The translations under genes were made by a program, and so were the position numbers. A DNA stretch of 37,523 nt from an uncultured Saprospiraceae bacterium (GTDB lineage: Bacteria; Bacteroidota; Bacteroidia; Chitinophagales; Saprospiraceae), in the NCBI GenBank assembly GCA_937921825.1, contig CAKZVK010000118.1:1-37523 (forward strand), in the 5' to 3' direction. The notes under the pieces were generated by a model that had not been told where the DNA came from, made no database searches, and worked only from the letters and a program-made list of their open reading frames with translations. Below, one piece after another: positions 16,663-25,936 of this stretch (its first letter is position 1; the number at the start of each line of letters is the position of its first letter).

Positions 16663-18555
16663 CTACCCTATTAGTTTTAATTTACCACTCTGCAGAGCGA
16701 TTTCTCTTTCTGCCTCCATATGGGTCAAGGCTTCCTTAATATCTGCTCTGATGCCAATTGGGAATTTTGAGTAGATTTCTATTAAGGAGAGTTCCTTGGC
16801 TGAAAGGTGCTCAGTTATGCGCTGCATGATGGTAGTCTGAGAGGGGGCCTCGTATCTATGTGTGCAGTTGTCACAGACTCTGCAGTCCTCTTCTTCAAAT
16901 CCAAAATAGGAGGCAATTTCTAACTGTCTGCATTTCGATGTCTGAAGAAAATTTTCCATGCTTTTTATTGATTCTACCAAGGCTGCTTTTCTTCTTTTGT
17001 ATAGGTCTTGGTTTACTGGAATCTCTTCTGAATTATAGCGGTATTCCCTAAAGGATATTGTGTGCCCTTGATATGAAGGCAGGTAGTCCGCAACAGCTCG
17101 TTTTTGTAACCATTGTAGAGCTGAGATTATTTGATTCTTTTGTAGATTATTTTTCCTTGATATTGTATGCTCATCTATCACAGTGTAGTCTAAGAATAGG
17201 CCCTCGTAACTCCTGAGTAAGACTTGGATGAATGCCTTCATCTTGGGAGAGAGATTGGGATTAGAGAGCAAGACCTTGACATTGTTTTCTCTGAGCCTCA
17301 ATCTGCTAGGATGAAGTATGGCTTCGGAGAGATAGACTATCTCGAACTTGTGCAAGTTTTTCAGAGCATTGAAAGTCTTAAACTTGGGGAGCTCATAATT
17401 CTGACAGAATTTTTCAAGATAAAAAGGATAGAATTCCGTCTGACAAGGGCCTTGGGCGACTTTTAGGTACTGACAAACTTTCTTATAGATCTCTTTTAGG
17501 AAATCTATAGAGGGATAAGTCTCTTCTATTTTCTTATGCAGTTTTGCTAGATCCCCTCGGTTGTATAAGGTAATAGAGTGAGCAGTGTTACCATCCCTTC
17601 CTGCTCGACCGGCCTCTTGTACATATGATTCTAGTGTCTGGGGTGGACTGTGATGTAGGACTAGACGGACATCTGGCTTATCTATGCCCATCCCAAAGGC
17701 CTTGGTTGCGACCATGACTTTGACTTCATTTGCATTCCAAGCTGAGATGATAGTCTCTCTTTCTTTTTGGTTCATACCTCCATGGAAGGCTTTGCAATTT
17801 ATGCCTCTTTCTTTTATGAGCCGCTCTATTTCTTTTGATTGCTTTCGGGTATTGACATAGATGATCTTGCTACCCTTAGTATTCTTTATGTACTGTGCTA
17901 GGTATTCTTTCTTTGCTTCGGTATTGAGGACATTATAACTCAGATTTTTTCTGACAGGAGAATGTATATATCTTTCTGGGTCTCTTAGTTCTAGGTTCTC
18001 AACTATATCTTCTATCACTTCTACAGTGGCAGTTGCTGTCAGGGCGATCATAGTGACCTCCGGCAGTAGTTGCCTGATCTCTGCTATTCTTCTATACTCT
18101 GGCCTAAAATCATGGCCCCACTCAGAAATGCAATGCGCTTCATCTACGGCAATCAATGAGACATTCATTTTTTTTACTCTTTCAATGAAGATCTCAGTTT
18201 TGAGCCTTTCAGGAGAGACGAATAAAAACTTCTGATCACCATAGACCGCATTATCTAAGATGATGTCCTGCTCTCTTCTATACTGACCAGAGAACAAACC
18301 AGAGGCTTTTATCTTTCTGGCTTTGAGACTATGAATTTGATCCTTCATCAGAGCGATAAGAGGAGAAATAACTAAGGTCAATCCTGGTAGGCACATACCG
18401 GGGACCTGATAGCATAGTGACTTTCCAGCTCCTGTCGGAAGGACTCCTATGACATCTAGACCGCTCAGAATATTGGTGATAATCGCTTCTTGACTATATC
18501 TGAAGCCAGTATAGCCCCAGTATTTCTCTAATATTTGAGATGCTTCGTCTTTCAT
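16663..18555 (-). CDS. recQ: RecQ-family ATP-dependent DNA helicase, short Bacteroidota form
   Basis: 630 residues. It has Walker A PTGAGKS (40-46), DEAH (138-141) with the aromatic-rich loop CISEWGHDFRPEY after it, and motif VI QEAGRAGRDG (near 315-322). RecQ unwinds 3'-tailed DNA in recombination and replication repair. The zinc-type cysteines (Cys542, then DCRVCDNC near 558-565) come about 220 residues after motif VI. In E. coli RecQ the gap is some 55-60, so the winged-helix-like part here seems to precede the zinc motif. No HRDC domain is evident; the last about 50 residues look like a small helical domain. It is the first gene of the pair with the glycosyltransferase. Confidence 0.93.
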   Translation of the reverse strand: MKDEASQILEKYWGYTGFRYSQEAIITNILSGLDVIGVLPTGAGKSLCYQVPGMCLPGLTLVISPLIALMKDQIHSLKARKIKASGLFSGQYRREQDIILDNAVYGDQKFLFVSPERLKTEIFIERVKKMNVSLIAVDEAHCISEWGHDFRPEYRRIAEIRQLLPEVTMIALTATATVEVIEDIVENLELRDPERYIHSPVRKNLSYNVLNTEAKKEYLAQYIKNTKGSKIIYVNTRKQSKEIERLIKERGINCKAFHGGMNQKERETIISAWNANEVKVMVATKAFGMGIDKPDVRLVLHHSPPQTLESYVQEAGRAGRDGNTAHSITLYNRGDLAKLHKKIEETYPSIDFLKEIYKKVCQYLKVAQGPCQTEFYPFYLEKFCQNYELPKFKTFNALKNLHKFEIVYLSEAILHPSRLRLRENNVKVLLSNPNLSPKMKAFIQVLLRSYEGLFLDYTVIDEHTISRKNNLQKNQIISALQWLQKRAVADYLPSYQGHTISFREYRYNSEEIPVNQDLYKRRKAALVESIKSMENFLQTSKCRQLEIASYFGFEEEDCRVCDNCTHRYEAPSQTTIMQRITEHLSAKELSLIEIYSKFPIGIRADIKEALTHMEAEREIALQSGKLKLIG

Positions 18556-18637
18556 TTGCTATATCAGCCTAGAAGTGGTAACAATTCCAATATATTGGGT
18601 TAAATGTATGTTATAGAGAGGATATGCAGGCCAAATA

Positions 18638-18671
18638 TTGCAATTTAGAATATATAATCCTCTTATCTTCG
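18638..18671 (+). promoter_or_regulatory. Probable promoter of the subtilase gene
   Basis: TTG at 18638-18640, a 23-base spacer and TATCTTCG at 18664-18671 (7 of 8 to TAnnTTTG). The ATG follows at 18705. Confidence 0.4.
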
Positions 18672-18704
18672 CAGTCCTTATTATAAAAATAAATTTAAAC
18701 ACTA

Positions 18705-20372
18705 ATGAAAATAGCTCTCTCTTTAATTGCTAGCTTATGTATACTGATCAATATCTCAGCGCAGGAAGCTGGATGGCAATTAAATAAAGCTGATAAATCC
18801 GGATCTGTAGGTATTTCTGCACATTCTATTTACAGTGATTTACTGAAAGGAAAAGCCTCTACGACTGTCGTAGTTGCTGTGATTGATTCTGGAGTGGATA
18901 TAGAACATGAAGATCTTAAAGATAACGTCTGGGTCAATGTAGACGAGATTCCTGATAACGGCAAGGATGATGATATGAATGGTTATGTGGATGATGTCTA
19001 CGGCTGGAATTTCATAGGTGGACCTGATGGTGATGTCAATGACGAAACATTAGAAGTCACAAGACTATATGCTAAGTACAAGTATAAGTATGAGAATGCT
19101 GATAGAAACAAGCTTTCTAAAAGCGACAAGAAAGAATATGACTTATATATACGATGTAAAGAAGAGGTAGAGTCAAAAAGAGCTCAAGCCATCGAAAGAA
19201 AAAAGCAATATCAGGATACGAAGGAAAACTATGGTAAGGCCTTGGATAGAATAGCTCAGATTCTAGGTGATAAGCCTGCAAATCTTGCTTCCTTACAGGA
19301 AATCGACGGAAGCGAAAGTGCTGAGATAGAAATGGGAAAGAACATAGTCCTAGATAGAATAGCGCAAGGAGATACTCTAGTCAATATACAAGAGCTCAAG
19401 GCAGATCTTCTTTCTAGAGTACAAGGCGGTATAGACTATTTCTCTGGCCAAGCAGACTTTATGTATAATCCCGACTTTGATTCTAGAAGCATAGTAGGTG
19501 ATAACTACAATGACCAAACTGAGAAGTATTACGGCAATAACAGAGTAGAAGGTCCAGATGCTTTTCATGGTACTCACGTAGCTGGAATTATCGGAGCAGT
19601 ACGAAACAATGGAATAGGTATGGATGGTGTCGCAGAAAATGTGAAGCTCATGTCTGTAAGAACAGTTCCTAATGGTGATGAGAGAGATAAAGATGTTGCT
19701 AATGCTATCAGATACGCTGTAGATAACGGTGCGAGCATCATCAATATGAGTTTCGGAAAAGGCTATTCTTGGAATGAAAAGATCGTAGAAGATGCAATTA
19801 AGCATGCTGAAAAGAATGATGTACTTCTAGTACATGCTGCTGGTAATAGCTCTCAGGATAATGACTCTACTGATAACTTTCCTAATGACAACTATAAGAA
19901 GAAGCGTTTCTTAGGAATATTCAAGCCTAAAGATAAGACCTTCAATAACTGGTTAGAAATTGGTGCTTTGAACTATAAGAATGGCGAAGAGCTTTCTGCT
20001 CCATTCTCTAACTATGGAGAAAAGAATGTAGATCTATTTGCTCCAGGTATGCAGATATATTCTACTATTCCTGATGACAAGTATGATAATGCTCAAGGTA
20101 CTAGTATGGCAGCTCCTGTAGTAGCCGGTGTCGCAGCGGTATTGAGATCATACTTCCCTACTCTTAGTGCTGTACAAGTAAAGCACATCCTTATGTCTAC
20201 AGTGACTAAGATGGATAATAAAGTTATCCTTCCAGGTACTAAAGATGAGATGGTTCCATTCAGCAAATTAAGTGTAACTGGTGGTGTGGTAAATGCAGAA
20301 GCTGCAGTGAAGCTCGCTAAGATCACAAAGGGTAAAAAGAAAATGAACTCCAAAGGAAAGGGAAGAGCCTAG
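18705..20372 (+). CDS. Secreted subtilisin-like serine protease (S8) with large insertion
   Basis: 555 residues. The signal peptide is about residues 1-19, ending ISAQ. The triad is Asp61 (VIDSGVD), His288 (FHGTHVAG) and Ser467 (GTSMAAP), with oxyanion Asn381 in HAAGNSS. Asp and His are 227 residues apart against about 30 in subtilisin. The extra part (about 112-280) includes a Lys/Glu-rich, probably helical stretch (LSKSDKKEYD...SKRAQAIERKKQ). The end is very basic (KGKKKMNSKGKGRA) and there is no T9SS domain, so it may stay in the periplasm or be a lipid-free secreted enzyme. The propeptide, if any, is very short. It is a single gene with a promoter and a strong terminator of its own. Confidence 0.93.
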   Translation: MKIALSLIASLCILINISAQEAGWQLNKADKSGSVGISAHSIYSDLLKGKASTTVVVAVIDSGVDIEHEDLKDNVWVNVDEIPDNGKDDDMNGYVDDVYGWNFIGGPDGDVNDETLEVTRLYAKYKYKYENADRNKLSKSDKKEYDLYIRCKEEVESKRAQAIERKKQYQDTKENYGKALDRIAQILGDKPANLASLQEIDGSESAEIEMGKNIVLDRIAQGDTLVNIQELKADLLSRVQGGIDYFSGQADFMYNPDFDSRSIVGDNYNDQTEKYYGNNRVEGPDAFHGTHVAGIIGAVRNNGIGMDGVAENVKLMSVRTVPNGDERDKDVANAIRYAVDNGASIINMSFGKGYSWNEKIVEDAIKHAEKNDVLLVHAAGNSSQDNDSTDNFPNDNYKKKRFLGIFKPKDKTFNNWLEIGALNYKNGEELSAPFSNYGEKNVDLFAPGMQIYSTIPDDKYDNAQGTSMAAPVVAGVAAVLRSYFPTLSAVQVKHILMSTVTKMDNKVILPGTKDEMVPFSKLSVTGGVVNAEAAVKLAKITKGKKKMNSKGKGRA

Positions 20373-20400
20373 TATAACTAGGAGTCAAAATAAAAAAAGA

Positions 20401-20430
20401 GGCTACACTGATTCAGTGTAGCCTTTTTTT
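20401..20430. terminator. Strong bidirectional terminator
   Basis: GGCTACACTG (20401-20410) pairs with CAGTGTAGCC (20414-20423), with an A run before and seven T after. It serves the convergent subtilase and M1 peptidase genes. Confidence 0.92.
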
Positions 20431-20452
20431 ATAGCTAATAACTAGCCTAAGT

Positions 20453-22318
20453 TTATTTTTCTTCCTCTTTCTTATAAACGGCAGGCCATACATTATCCTC
20501 AAGATTTACATCTGCAAGTCTTCCAGTAGGATCTAGCGTAATCTTATTGATGTCACCCACTTCTAAGTTGGTTTCGATATTATAAATAGAATGTGTCCAA
20601 GGCCAATCGGCTTGTAGTTGACCACTGAAGATATCTTCTCCTTTTTCTCCTCTCATCATTCTTAGAGGTAAATAGTAGTTTATGATCTTACCATCATTCA
20701 GCTCTACGGAAAGATCTACGGGCATAGGAAGAGATCCTGTTTTAGTAAGCTTGATGATAGACTTTCCATTTTCTTGGGTGACAGACTCTATACCATAGTC
20801 TATAGTATTTGTAGAATTGACCCAGTGCTCTTTGAACCAGTCTAACTCTAGACCAGAGACCTTTTCCATGACTCTGATAAAGTCATTAGGGTTAGGATGT
20901 TTGTAGGCCCAGTCATTATAGTAACGTTTCATCGTTATGTCAAAATCCTTACGACCTACTATATATTCTAATTGCTTCAGAAAGACAGTCCCCTTTGTGT
21001 AAGAACCGACACCATAAGCAGTATTAGTCTTGAAGTGATCTGCATGTGTAGAGAGAGGTTCTTCACTGCCAGATAATGCAAATCTTGCATAACCTCTGAT
21101 AGAATTGTAGTGAGGGTTATCAGTAGGGTCTCCAGGTAAGAGTTCTTTTATTCTGAGGTGATTCATGACTTCTGCAGAACCAAATGAAGTAAAGCCTTCG
21201 TCCATCCATGCATATAGTGCTTCGTTAGTACCCATGAGCATCTGATACCAACTATGCATCCACTCATGCACAGATACACCTACAAGACTAAGGTAGCTTC
21301 TCTCACCCGTAATAAGTGTTGCCATCGGGTACTCCATACCACCATCTCCTCCTTGTATGAAGGCATAGACTGGATAAGGATACTTGCCATATTTTTTGTT
21401 CATGAACTGCTCTGCCTCGTCCATAGCTTCGTGCAGCTTCTCCCAGTTTTCATTTGTCTTTTCTCCTTCTTGGTAGAAATAGTGGAGAGTAGTACCTGCT
21501 TGGGTTTCTTTGGTTACATGCTTGTAATCAGGATCTGCAGCCCAGACGAAGTCATGTACGTTTTCAGCTTTGAAAGTCCAAGTGAGATATTTCTTTCTGA
21601 AGAGACCTTTCTTTTTAGTGTTTTTATCAGAGTAGCCATGGCCCATTTTTTCCATGTTTTGCAGAATGCCTGTAGCCCCTACAGTATAGGTTCTATCTAT
21701 CTTGATGGTCACTTCAAAGTCTCCCCAGACACCATAGAATTCTCTACCAATGTAAGGGTTTGCATGCCAGCCTTGGTAATCATATTCACACAGTTTAGGA
21801 TACCACTGGGACATAGAGTAGCTGATACCCTCGCTGTTATTTCTTCCACTACGTCTTATCTGCTCCGGCACCTGTGCTTCATATTCCATGTTGAAGGTGG
21901 TCGATTGGCCTGGAAGGATCGGCTTAGCTAGAGTGACCTCTAGTATTGTTCCTTCCGTGATGAATTCTGTCATGGCACCATCTTGTGTGAGCTTCAGCAC
22001 TTTTTGATAACCAATTTCATTTTCTTTCAGTTTGCTGATTCTGTCTCCTACTCTCTTATCTGCATCAGATATCGTTCTTGATCTTACATCCATCATACTT
22101 CCCGGTTGGAAAGCATTAAAGTAGAGATGGTAGAATACTTTGTCTAAAGTGTCTGGAGAATTATTCCAGTACTTCATTTCTTGCTTGCCAGTGAACTGGT
22201 GATTTTCGACATCGAAGTCAATGTCGATATTGTATTTTATTCTTTGTTGCCATCTGTTTGGTTGGCTTAAGGCTACACTTGATATACAAGTGAGAAAAAG
22301 TAGGACTGCCAGTCTCAT
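20453..22318 (-). CDS. M1-family zinc aminopeptidase-like metallopeptidase
   Basis: 621 residues with a signal peptide (RLAVLLFLTCISSVALSQ). The N-terminal beta domain has the family phrase YNIDIDFDVENHQFTGKQ. The catalytic domain has GGMEYP in place of GAMEN and the zinc site HEWMH (His351, Glu352, His355) with Glu374 19 residues later, the gluzincin pattern. A C-terminal beta domain follows, but the large helical domain of full aminopeptidase N is absent. The usual product removes N-terminal residues from peptides in the periplasm. It lies 17 bp after the CPBP protease gene and is probably cotranscribed with it. Confidence 0.93.
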   Translation of the reverse strand: MRLAVLLFLTCISSVALSQPNRWQQRIKYNIDIDFDVENHQFTGKQEMKYWNNSPDTLDKVFYHLYFNAFQPGSMMDVRSRTISDADKRVGDRISKLKENEIGYQKVLKLTQDGAMTEFITEGTILEVTLAKPILPGQSTTFNMEYEAQVPEQIRRSGRNNSEGISYSMSQWYPKLCEYDYQGWHANPYIGREFYGVWGDFEVTIKIDRTYTVGATGILQNMEKMGHGYSDKNTKKKGLFRKKYLTWTFKAENVHDFVWAADPDYKHVTKETQAGTTLHYFYQEGEKTNENWEKLHEAMDEAEQFMNKKYGKYPYPVYAFIQGGDGGMEYPMATLITGERSYLSLVGVSVHEWMHSWYQMLMGTNEALYAWMDEGFTSFGSAEVMNHLRIKELLPGDPTDNPHYNSIRGYARFALSGSEEPLSTHADHFKTNTAYGVGSYTKGTVFLKQLEYIVGRKDFDITMKRYYNDWAYKHPNPNDFIRVMEKVSGLELDWFKEHWVNSTNTIDYGIESVTQENGKSIIKLTKTGSLPMPVDLSVELNDGKIINYYLPLRMMRGEKGEDIFSGQLQADWPWTHSIYNIETNLEVGDINKITLDPTGRLADVNLEDNVWPAVYKKEEEK

Positions 22319-22335
22319 ATCTAGAGTTTTAATCT

Positions 22336-23559
22336 TTAAGTATTATTAGGTCTAGGGATTGTATCAATGTATTGATTCAAGGCTATATCGTTATCTGGTT
22401 TTTCTATCCTGTCAAAGATCTTGGAGAAAGAACCCCAGTTGTATTTCAATTTGAGTACAAAAAGGAAAAGCACAGCAATGACAACGAAAGCTGCGGTCAT
22501 GAGCTGAGCATCTAAGGCATTAGAAATAAATAGACTATCTGTATTTATAGCTGCACCTTCATATCCCACAAATACAGCTCCTGTAAAATTAGTGGCGGCA
22601 TGTGTACCGAGGGCCAGCTCTAATCCATCATCCATTATCGTCATTATCCCCAGCAGTAGACCTGCAGTTATATAGTAGATTTGCATCATACCAAAACCAA
22701 ATTTTTCTATCTCTGGATTAGAGGAGTGGATAAGTCCAAACAATATGGAAGTGATGATCAAGGGGACGATCTTATAGTTCTTATGCTTTTCTAGATTCTT
22801 AGATGCTAGAGCCTTAGTTATAATTGTTGTCAGACCCATAAAGATCAAGAGTGCTATAAAGTTGGATAGTAGTCCAGAGAGATCTTCTATATTCTCAGCC
22901 CCATACTGATCTATAAATCCAGAAAGAGAACTATAGCTCATAGGCTGCAGGAATGACCGGATGAGTAAGCTTAGGGATGCAGAGAGCACCACTGCTATTA
23001 CCTTATTAATATGTGCAGTGCCTATACCTTGCATAAGATATCCTCTAAAGAATAATTCTTCAAAACTGGTCTGTAGCGGTAAGATGAATATACATAATGC
23101 TACCAGGGGTATGAATGTATTGAACTGAAAATTCCATGTATAGTCGCCGGGATTCATGGCATAGCTGATCCCTTCTACCGCTAGTGAAAAAGAAAGCCAT
23201 GCAAAGAAGGCAAAGAATATTTTGCTCCAATTGAGTCTACTGGATGTCGTGTATATGGTCCTAAATTCTCGGGAATGAAAAGGCTTGAACACAAAGTAAA
23301 AAACGACCAAGGCGGCTACAAATAATAGCAGCATCAGCGTGAGGCCGAGGTTGGTATTGATTCCAAAGTTTGCAAAATCTGGATTGCCCGCAAAGGATTG
23401 AATATCTGCTTTATCCAGATTGGGGTCGATATCTACTGCTCGCCAAAGGGCCAGCATCAATGGAATAGTGCCTATCTGATATCCAATGAATACCAAAATA
23501 CTGACGACTATATATCTCCACCAGTCGTTGCTACCTTTAAAAGCTTGTTGAAAAAACAT
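22336..23559 (-). CDS. CPBP-family intramembrane glutamic protease
   Basis: 407 residues with about eight or nine hydrophobic segments. All four CPBP motifs are visible: EELFFRG (Glu167, Glu168, Arg172), FxxxH as FGLIH (His278), and HAATN (His320, Asn324). Relatives (Rce1, Abi) cleave prenylated or membrane peptides or act as scaffolds for secretion or immunity factors; the substrate is unknown here. An extramembrane stretch near 205-230 (YSSLSGFIDQYGAENIED) is unusual in length. It heads the pair with the M1 peptidase and diverges from the DUF6580-like gene. Confidence 0.9.
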   Translation of the reverse strand: MFFQQAFKGSNDWWRYIVVSILVFIGYQIGTIPLMLALWRAVDIDPNLDKADIQSFAGNPDFANFGINTNLGLTLMLLLFVAALVVFYFVFKPFHSREFRTIYTTSSRLNWSKIFFAFFAWLSFSLAVEGISYAMNPGDYTWNFQFNTFIPLVALCIFILPLQTSFEELFFRGYLMQGIGTAHINKVIAVVLSASLSLLIRSFLQPMSYSSLSGFIDQYGAENIEDLSGLLSNFIALLIFMGLTTIITKALASKNLEKHKNYKIVPLIITSILFGLIHSSNPEIEKFGFGMMQIYYITAGLLLGIMTIMDDGLELALGTHAATNFTGAVFVGYEGAAINTDSLFISNALDAQLMTAAFVVIAVLFLFVLKLKYNWGSFSKIFDRIEKPDNDIALNQYIDTIPRPNNT

Positions 23560-23698
23560 TAATTAGTGTGATTGTCCTTTTCAATTTAGAAAGTGGCAAA
23601 AGTACTGATAGATTTAGACTTTTAATCCACCGATGAGAGTCATGAAATAAGCCATTTTGCTAAAAATTAGTCATATTTGCTTTCAAATTACTGCATTA

Positions 23699-24274
23699 AT
23701 GAAGAATAGAGAGTTTTTATTAGCCTTAGTCTTTATCGCGATTGGTTTTATATATAGAATGATTCCTAATCATCCTCATAACTTTACACCAGTTGCAGCT
23801 ATGGCCTTAGTCGGTGGGTTATACATCCATAGAAAAGCCTTAGCATTTTTAGTCCCTATAGCGGCTCTCTTCATGGCAGATATCATACTTAACAATACGA
23901 TCAATAGAGCTTTCTTTGCTGAGCAAGAAGGATTAATTGTATGGGCAGATTATATGCTCTATACCTATTCTGCTATTCTACTGACAGTAATCATCGGAAT
24001 GTGGATCGCTAAGAAATCAGTAGGCACAAAAATTCTAGGAGGAGCACTATTCGCTTCAGTACTTTTCTTTGTGGTGACAAACTTTGGTTCTTGGTTATCA
24101 TTGCCGATGTATCCAAAATCTCCTGCAGGATTATTGATGAGCTATGAAGCGGGTATTCCATTCTTCCAGAATACACTGATCTCCAACTTAGTGTTTGTGA
24201 CCATCTTTGTAGGTTCTATAGAATGGCTTAAGCAAGCTAAAGCTAGCCCGATAAAAGGGACTTCTCTTAATTAA
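23699..24274 (+). CDS. Membrane protein, DUF6580-like
   Basis: 191 residues from ATG 23699; an in-frame TTG at 23657 is possible but less likely because a CATATTTG promoter-like box (23672-23679) lies after it. There are about five hydrophobic segments. The phrases IPNHPHNFTPVAAMALVGG and TNFGSWLSLPMYPKSPAG are hallmarks of the DUF6580 family, thought to be related to small substrate-binding transporter subunits; no function is known. It ends 2 bp before the convergent HD gene with no terminator between them. Confidence 0.83.
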   Translation: MKNREFLLALVFIAIGFIYRMIPNHPHNFTPVAAMALVGGLYIHRKALAFLVPIAALFMADIILNNTINRAFFAEQEGLIVWADYMLYTYSAILLTVIIGMWIAKKSVGTKILGGALFASVLFFVVTNFGSWLSLPMYPKSPAGLLMSYEAGIPFFQNTLISNLVFVTIFVGSIEWLKQAKASPIKGTSLN

Positions 24275-24276
24275 GA

Positions 24277-25908
24277 TTATTTCTTTTCTTCTGGATATTC
24301 TATCCTGACGTGATAGATACTTCTGAGTAGTGAGCTGAATACTTCCTTGCAGGTTTCTAACTCATTGAAGTTGAGTTCCGAATCACTTAGTTGATCTTCA
24401 TTGACTTTATAATCAATTATCTTTTCTATCAGCTGATCTATGTCCTGTCCAGTAGGATTCTTTAGACTTTTGGAGGCTGCCTCTATGGAATCAGCAATCA
24501 TCAAAATGGTCTGTTCCTTAGTGACAGGCTTAGGACCGGGGTATCTGAATATCGACTCATCGAATTCTCTTTCCGGTTCATCAGTCATTTGTTTTCTATA
24601 GAAGTACTCTACCCTAGTCGTTCCATGATGGGATTTGATCATATCTACTATCAGCCTGGGTAGCCTAGCTTTCTTAGCTATGGCCTCTCCTTCTATGACA
24701 TGATTAATGATGAGTTCTGCACTCTCGAAGTTGCTGAGTGAGTTATGATGATTTTCTCCTTTAGAGTTTTCTATGAAGTATTCAGCCTTACTGATTTTAC
24801 CTATGTCATGATAGAGTGCAGCGGTCTTGACTAAGAGACTATTTGCACCTATCCTTTCAGCTGCGGCCTCACCAAGATTAGCGACTTGCAGGGAATGCTG
24901 CAGTGTCCCTGGCGCCTTAAGTGATAGCTCCTTTATTAGAGGCTGATTCATATCACTTAGCTCAGCCAGAGTAATGCTGCTCGTAAATCCAAATATCTTT
25001 TCTATCAGCGGAATGAAAGGATATGCCAGCAGCAACAATAAGCTATTGATAGCTAGCCAGCCGAATACTTGATATTCTGACTTGACCAGTGAGCCTGAGT
25101 TTATTAGTGCTAGGCCCAAATACCCGAGCATATATGTAGCTAAAATGATGAGTATGCTTGCAAAGAACTTATTCCAATATCGGGTTTCAGATATTATTAA
25201 GACGGTAACAATCCCTGCCAGTATCTGTAGGAAAGTAAATTCATAACCGAGCCCGCTCAAGAAACTAGCGATGAGCACGACCACCACGTGTATAAATAAA
25301 GCTAGTCTACCTCCATAGAAGTTAAATACTATAATAGGCACAAGACAAAAAGGAATCAAATAGGGGCTCATGGCCGCATTCTGATTGACCAGAAAAACCA
25401 AGATGCTGAATAGTACTGGCCAGATCAAAAGAAATAGGACCCCAGATACTTTATTATAGATCTCTGGAAAGTACTTGGAAGAATAGAATATTAGAGCTCC
25501 TATAATCAGAGCCGTAAGAATAAAGTAGCCTGCAAAATAGACGATTCTTTTGCCTGTGATTATGTTTTGTGCTGACAACTGTGGTCCTAGGTACTCGTCT
25601 AAGATTGTAACAGTACTATTATTGACGATTTGATTTTTAGCGACGATGACATCTCCTTTTCTGAAGGAGAAGGTGACCTTCCTGTAAGGATTGAGGCTGT
25701 CTCCGGCTACACCAGATTCTATAAAGGTTTCATGTGGTTTATCTGCTTTGAGATCGTTGTAGCTCCATGCTTCCCCTTCTTGATAGTTATAGACAGGTGC
25801 TTCATGCGATGGGAAAAGTAGGCATATGACAGTGACAGCTACTATAGCTATCAGTAGCTTTATAAAGTCTGTACCTGAAAATTTTCTTTTAGCAGTAATG
25901 TCTTTCAT
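24277..25908 (-). CDS. 7TM-HD phosphodiesterase (PgpH/YqfF type, probable c-di-AMP hydrolase)
   Basis: 543 residues. TM1 is about 15-32, then an extracytoplasmic segment of about 90 residues, then six or seven membrane helices (about 122-305). A cytoplasmic HD domain follows, with LQHSLQVANLGEAA (His338) and YHDIGK (His367, Asp368), then NHHNS and SHHGTTRVEYFY. This arrangement is that of PgpH, which hydrolyses cyclic di-AMP. The outer domain is much shorter than in Firmicutes PgpH (over 650 residues in total), so a different outside signal is likely. It is the last gene of the gatC-ABC-cobO-HD run, 28 bp after the adenosyltransferase. Confidence 0.88.
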   Translation of the reverse strand: MKDITAKRKFSGTDFIKLLIAIVAVTVICLLFPSHEAPVYNYQEGEAWSYNDLKADKPHETFIESGVAGDSLNPYRKVTFSFRKGDVIVAKNQIVNNSTVTILDEYLGPQLSAQNIITGKRIVYFAGYFILTALIIGALIFYSSKYFPEIYNKVSGVLFLLIWPVLFSILVFLVNQNAAMSPYLIPFCLVPIIVFNFYGGRLALFIHVVVVLIASFLSGLGYEFTFLQILAGIVTVLIISETRYWNKFFASILIILATYMLGYLGLALINSGSLVKSEYQVFGWLAINSLLLLLAYPFIPLIEKIFGFTSSITLAELSDMNQPLIKELSLKAPGTLQHSLQVANLGEAAAERIGANSLLVKTAALYHDIGKISKAEYFIENSKGENHHNSLSNFESAELIINHVIEGEAIAKKARLPRLIVDMIKSHHGTTRVEYFYRKQMTDEPEREFDESIFRYPGPKPVTKEQTILMIADSIEAASKSLKNPTGQDIDQLIEKIIDYKVNEDQLSDSELNFNELETCKEVFSSLLRSIYHVRIEYPEEKK

Positions 25909-25936
25909 TCAGAAGCTTGCAGACGTAAAAATAAAA

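Noticed and set aside
22336-23559. CPBP protease as part of a phage-defence (Abi) or bacteriocin-immunity locus
   Set aside because: The neighbours are an M1 peptidase and a DUF6580-like protein, with no toxin, bacteriocin or defence partner in the window.
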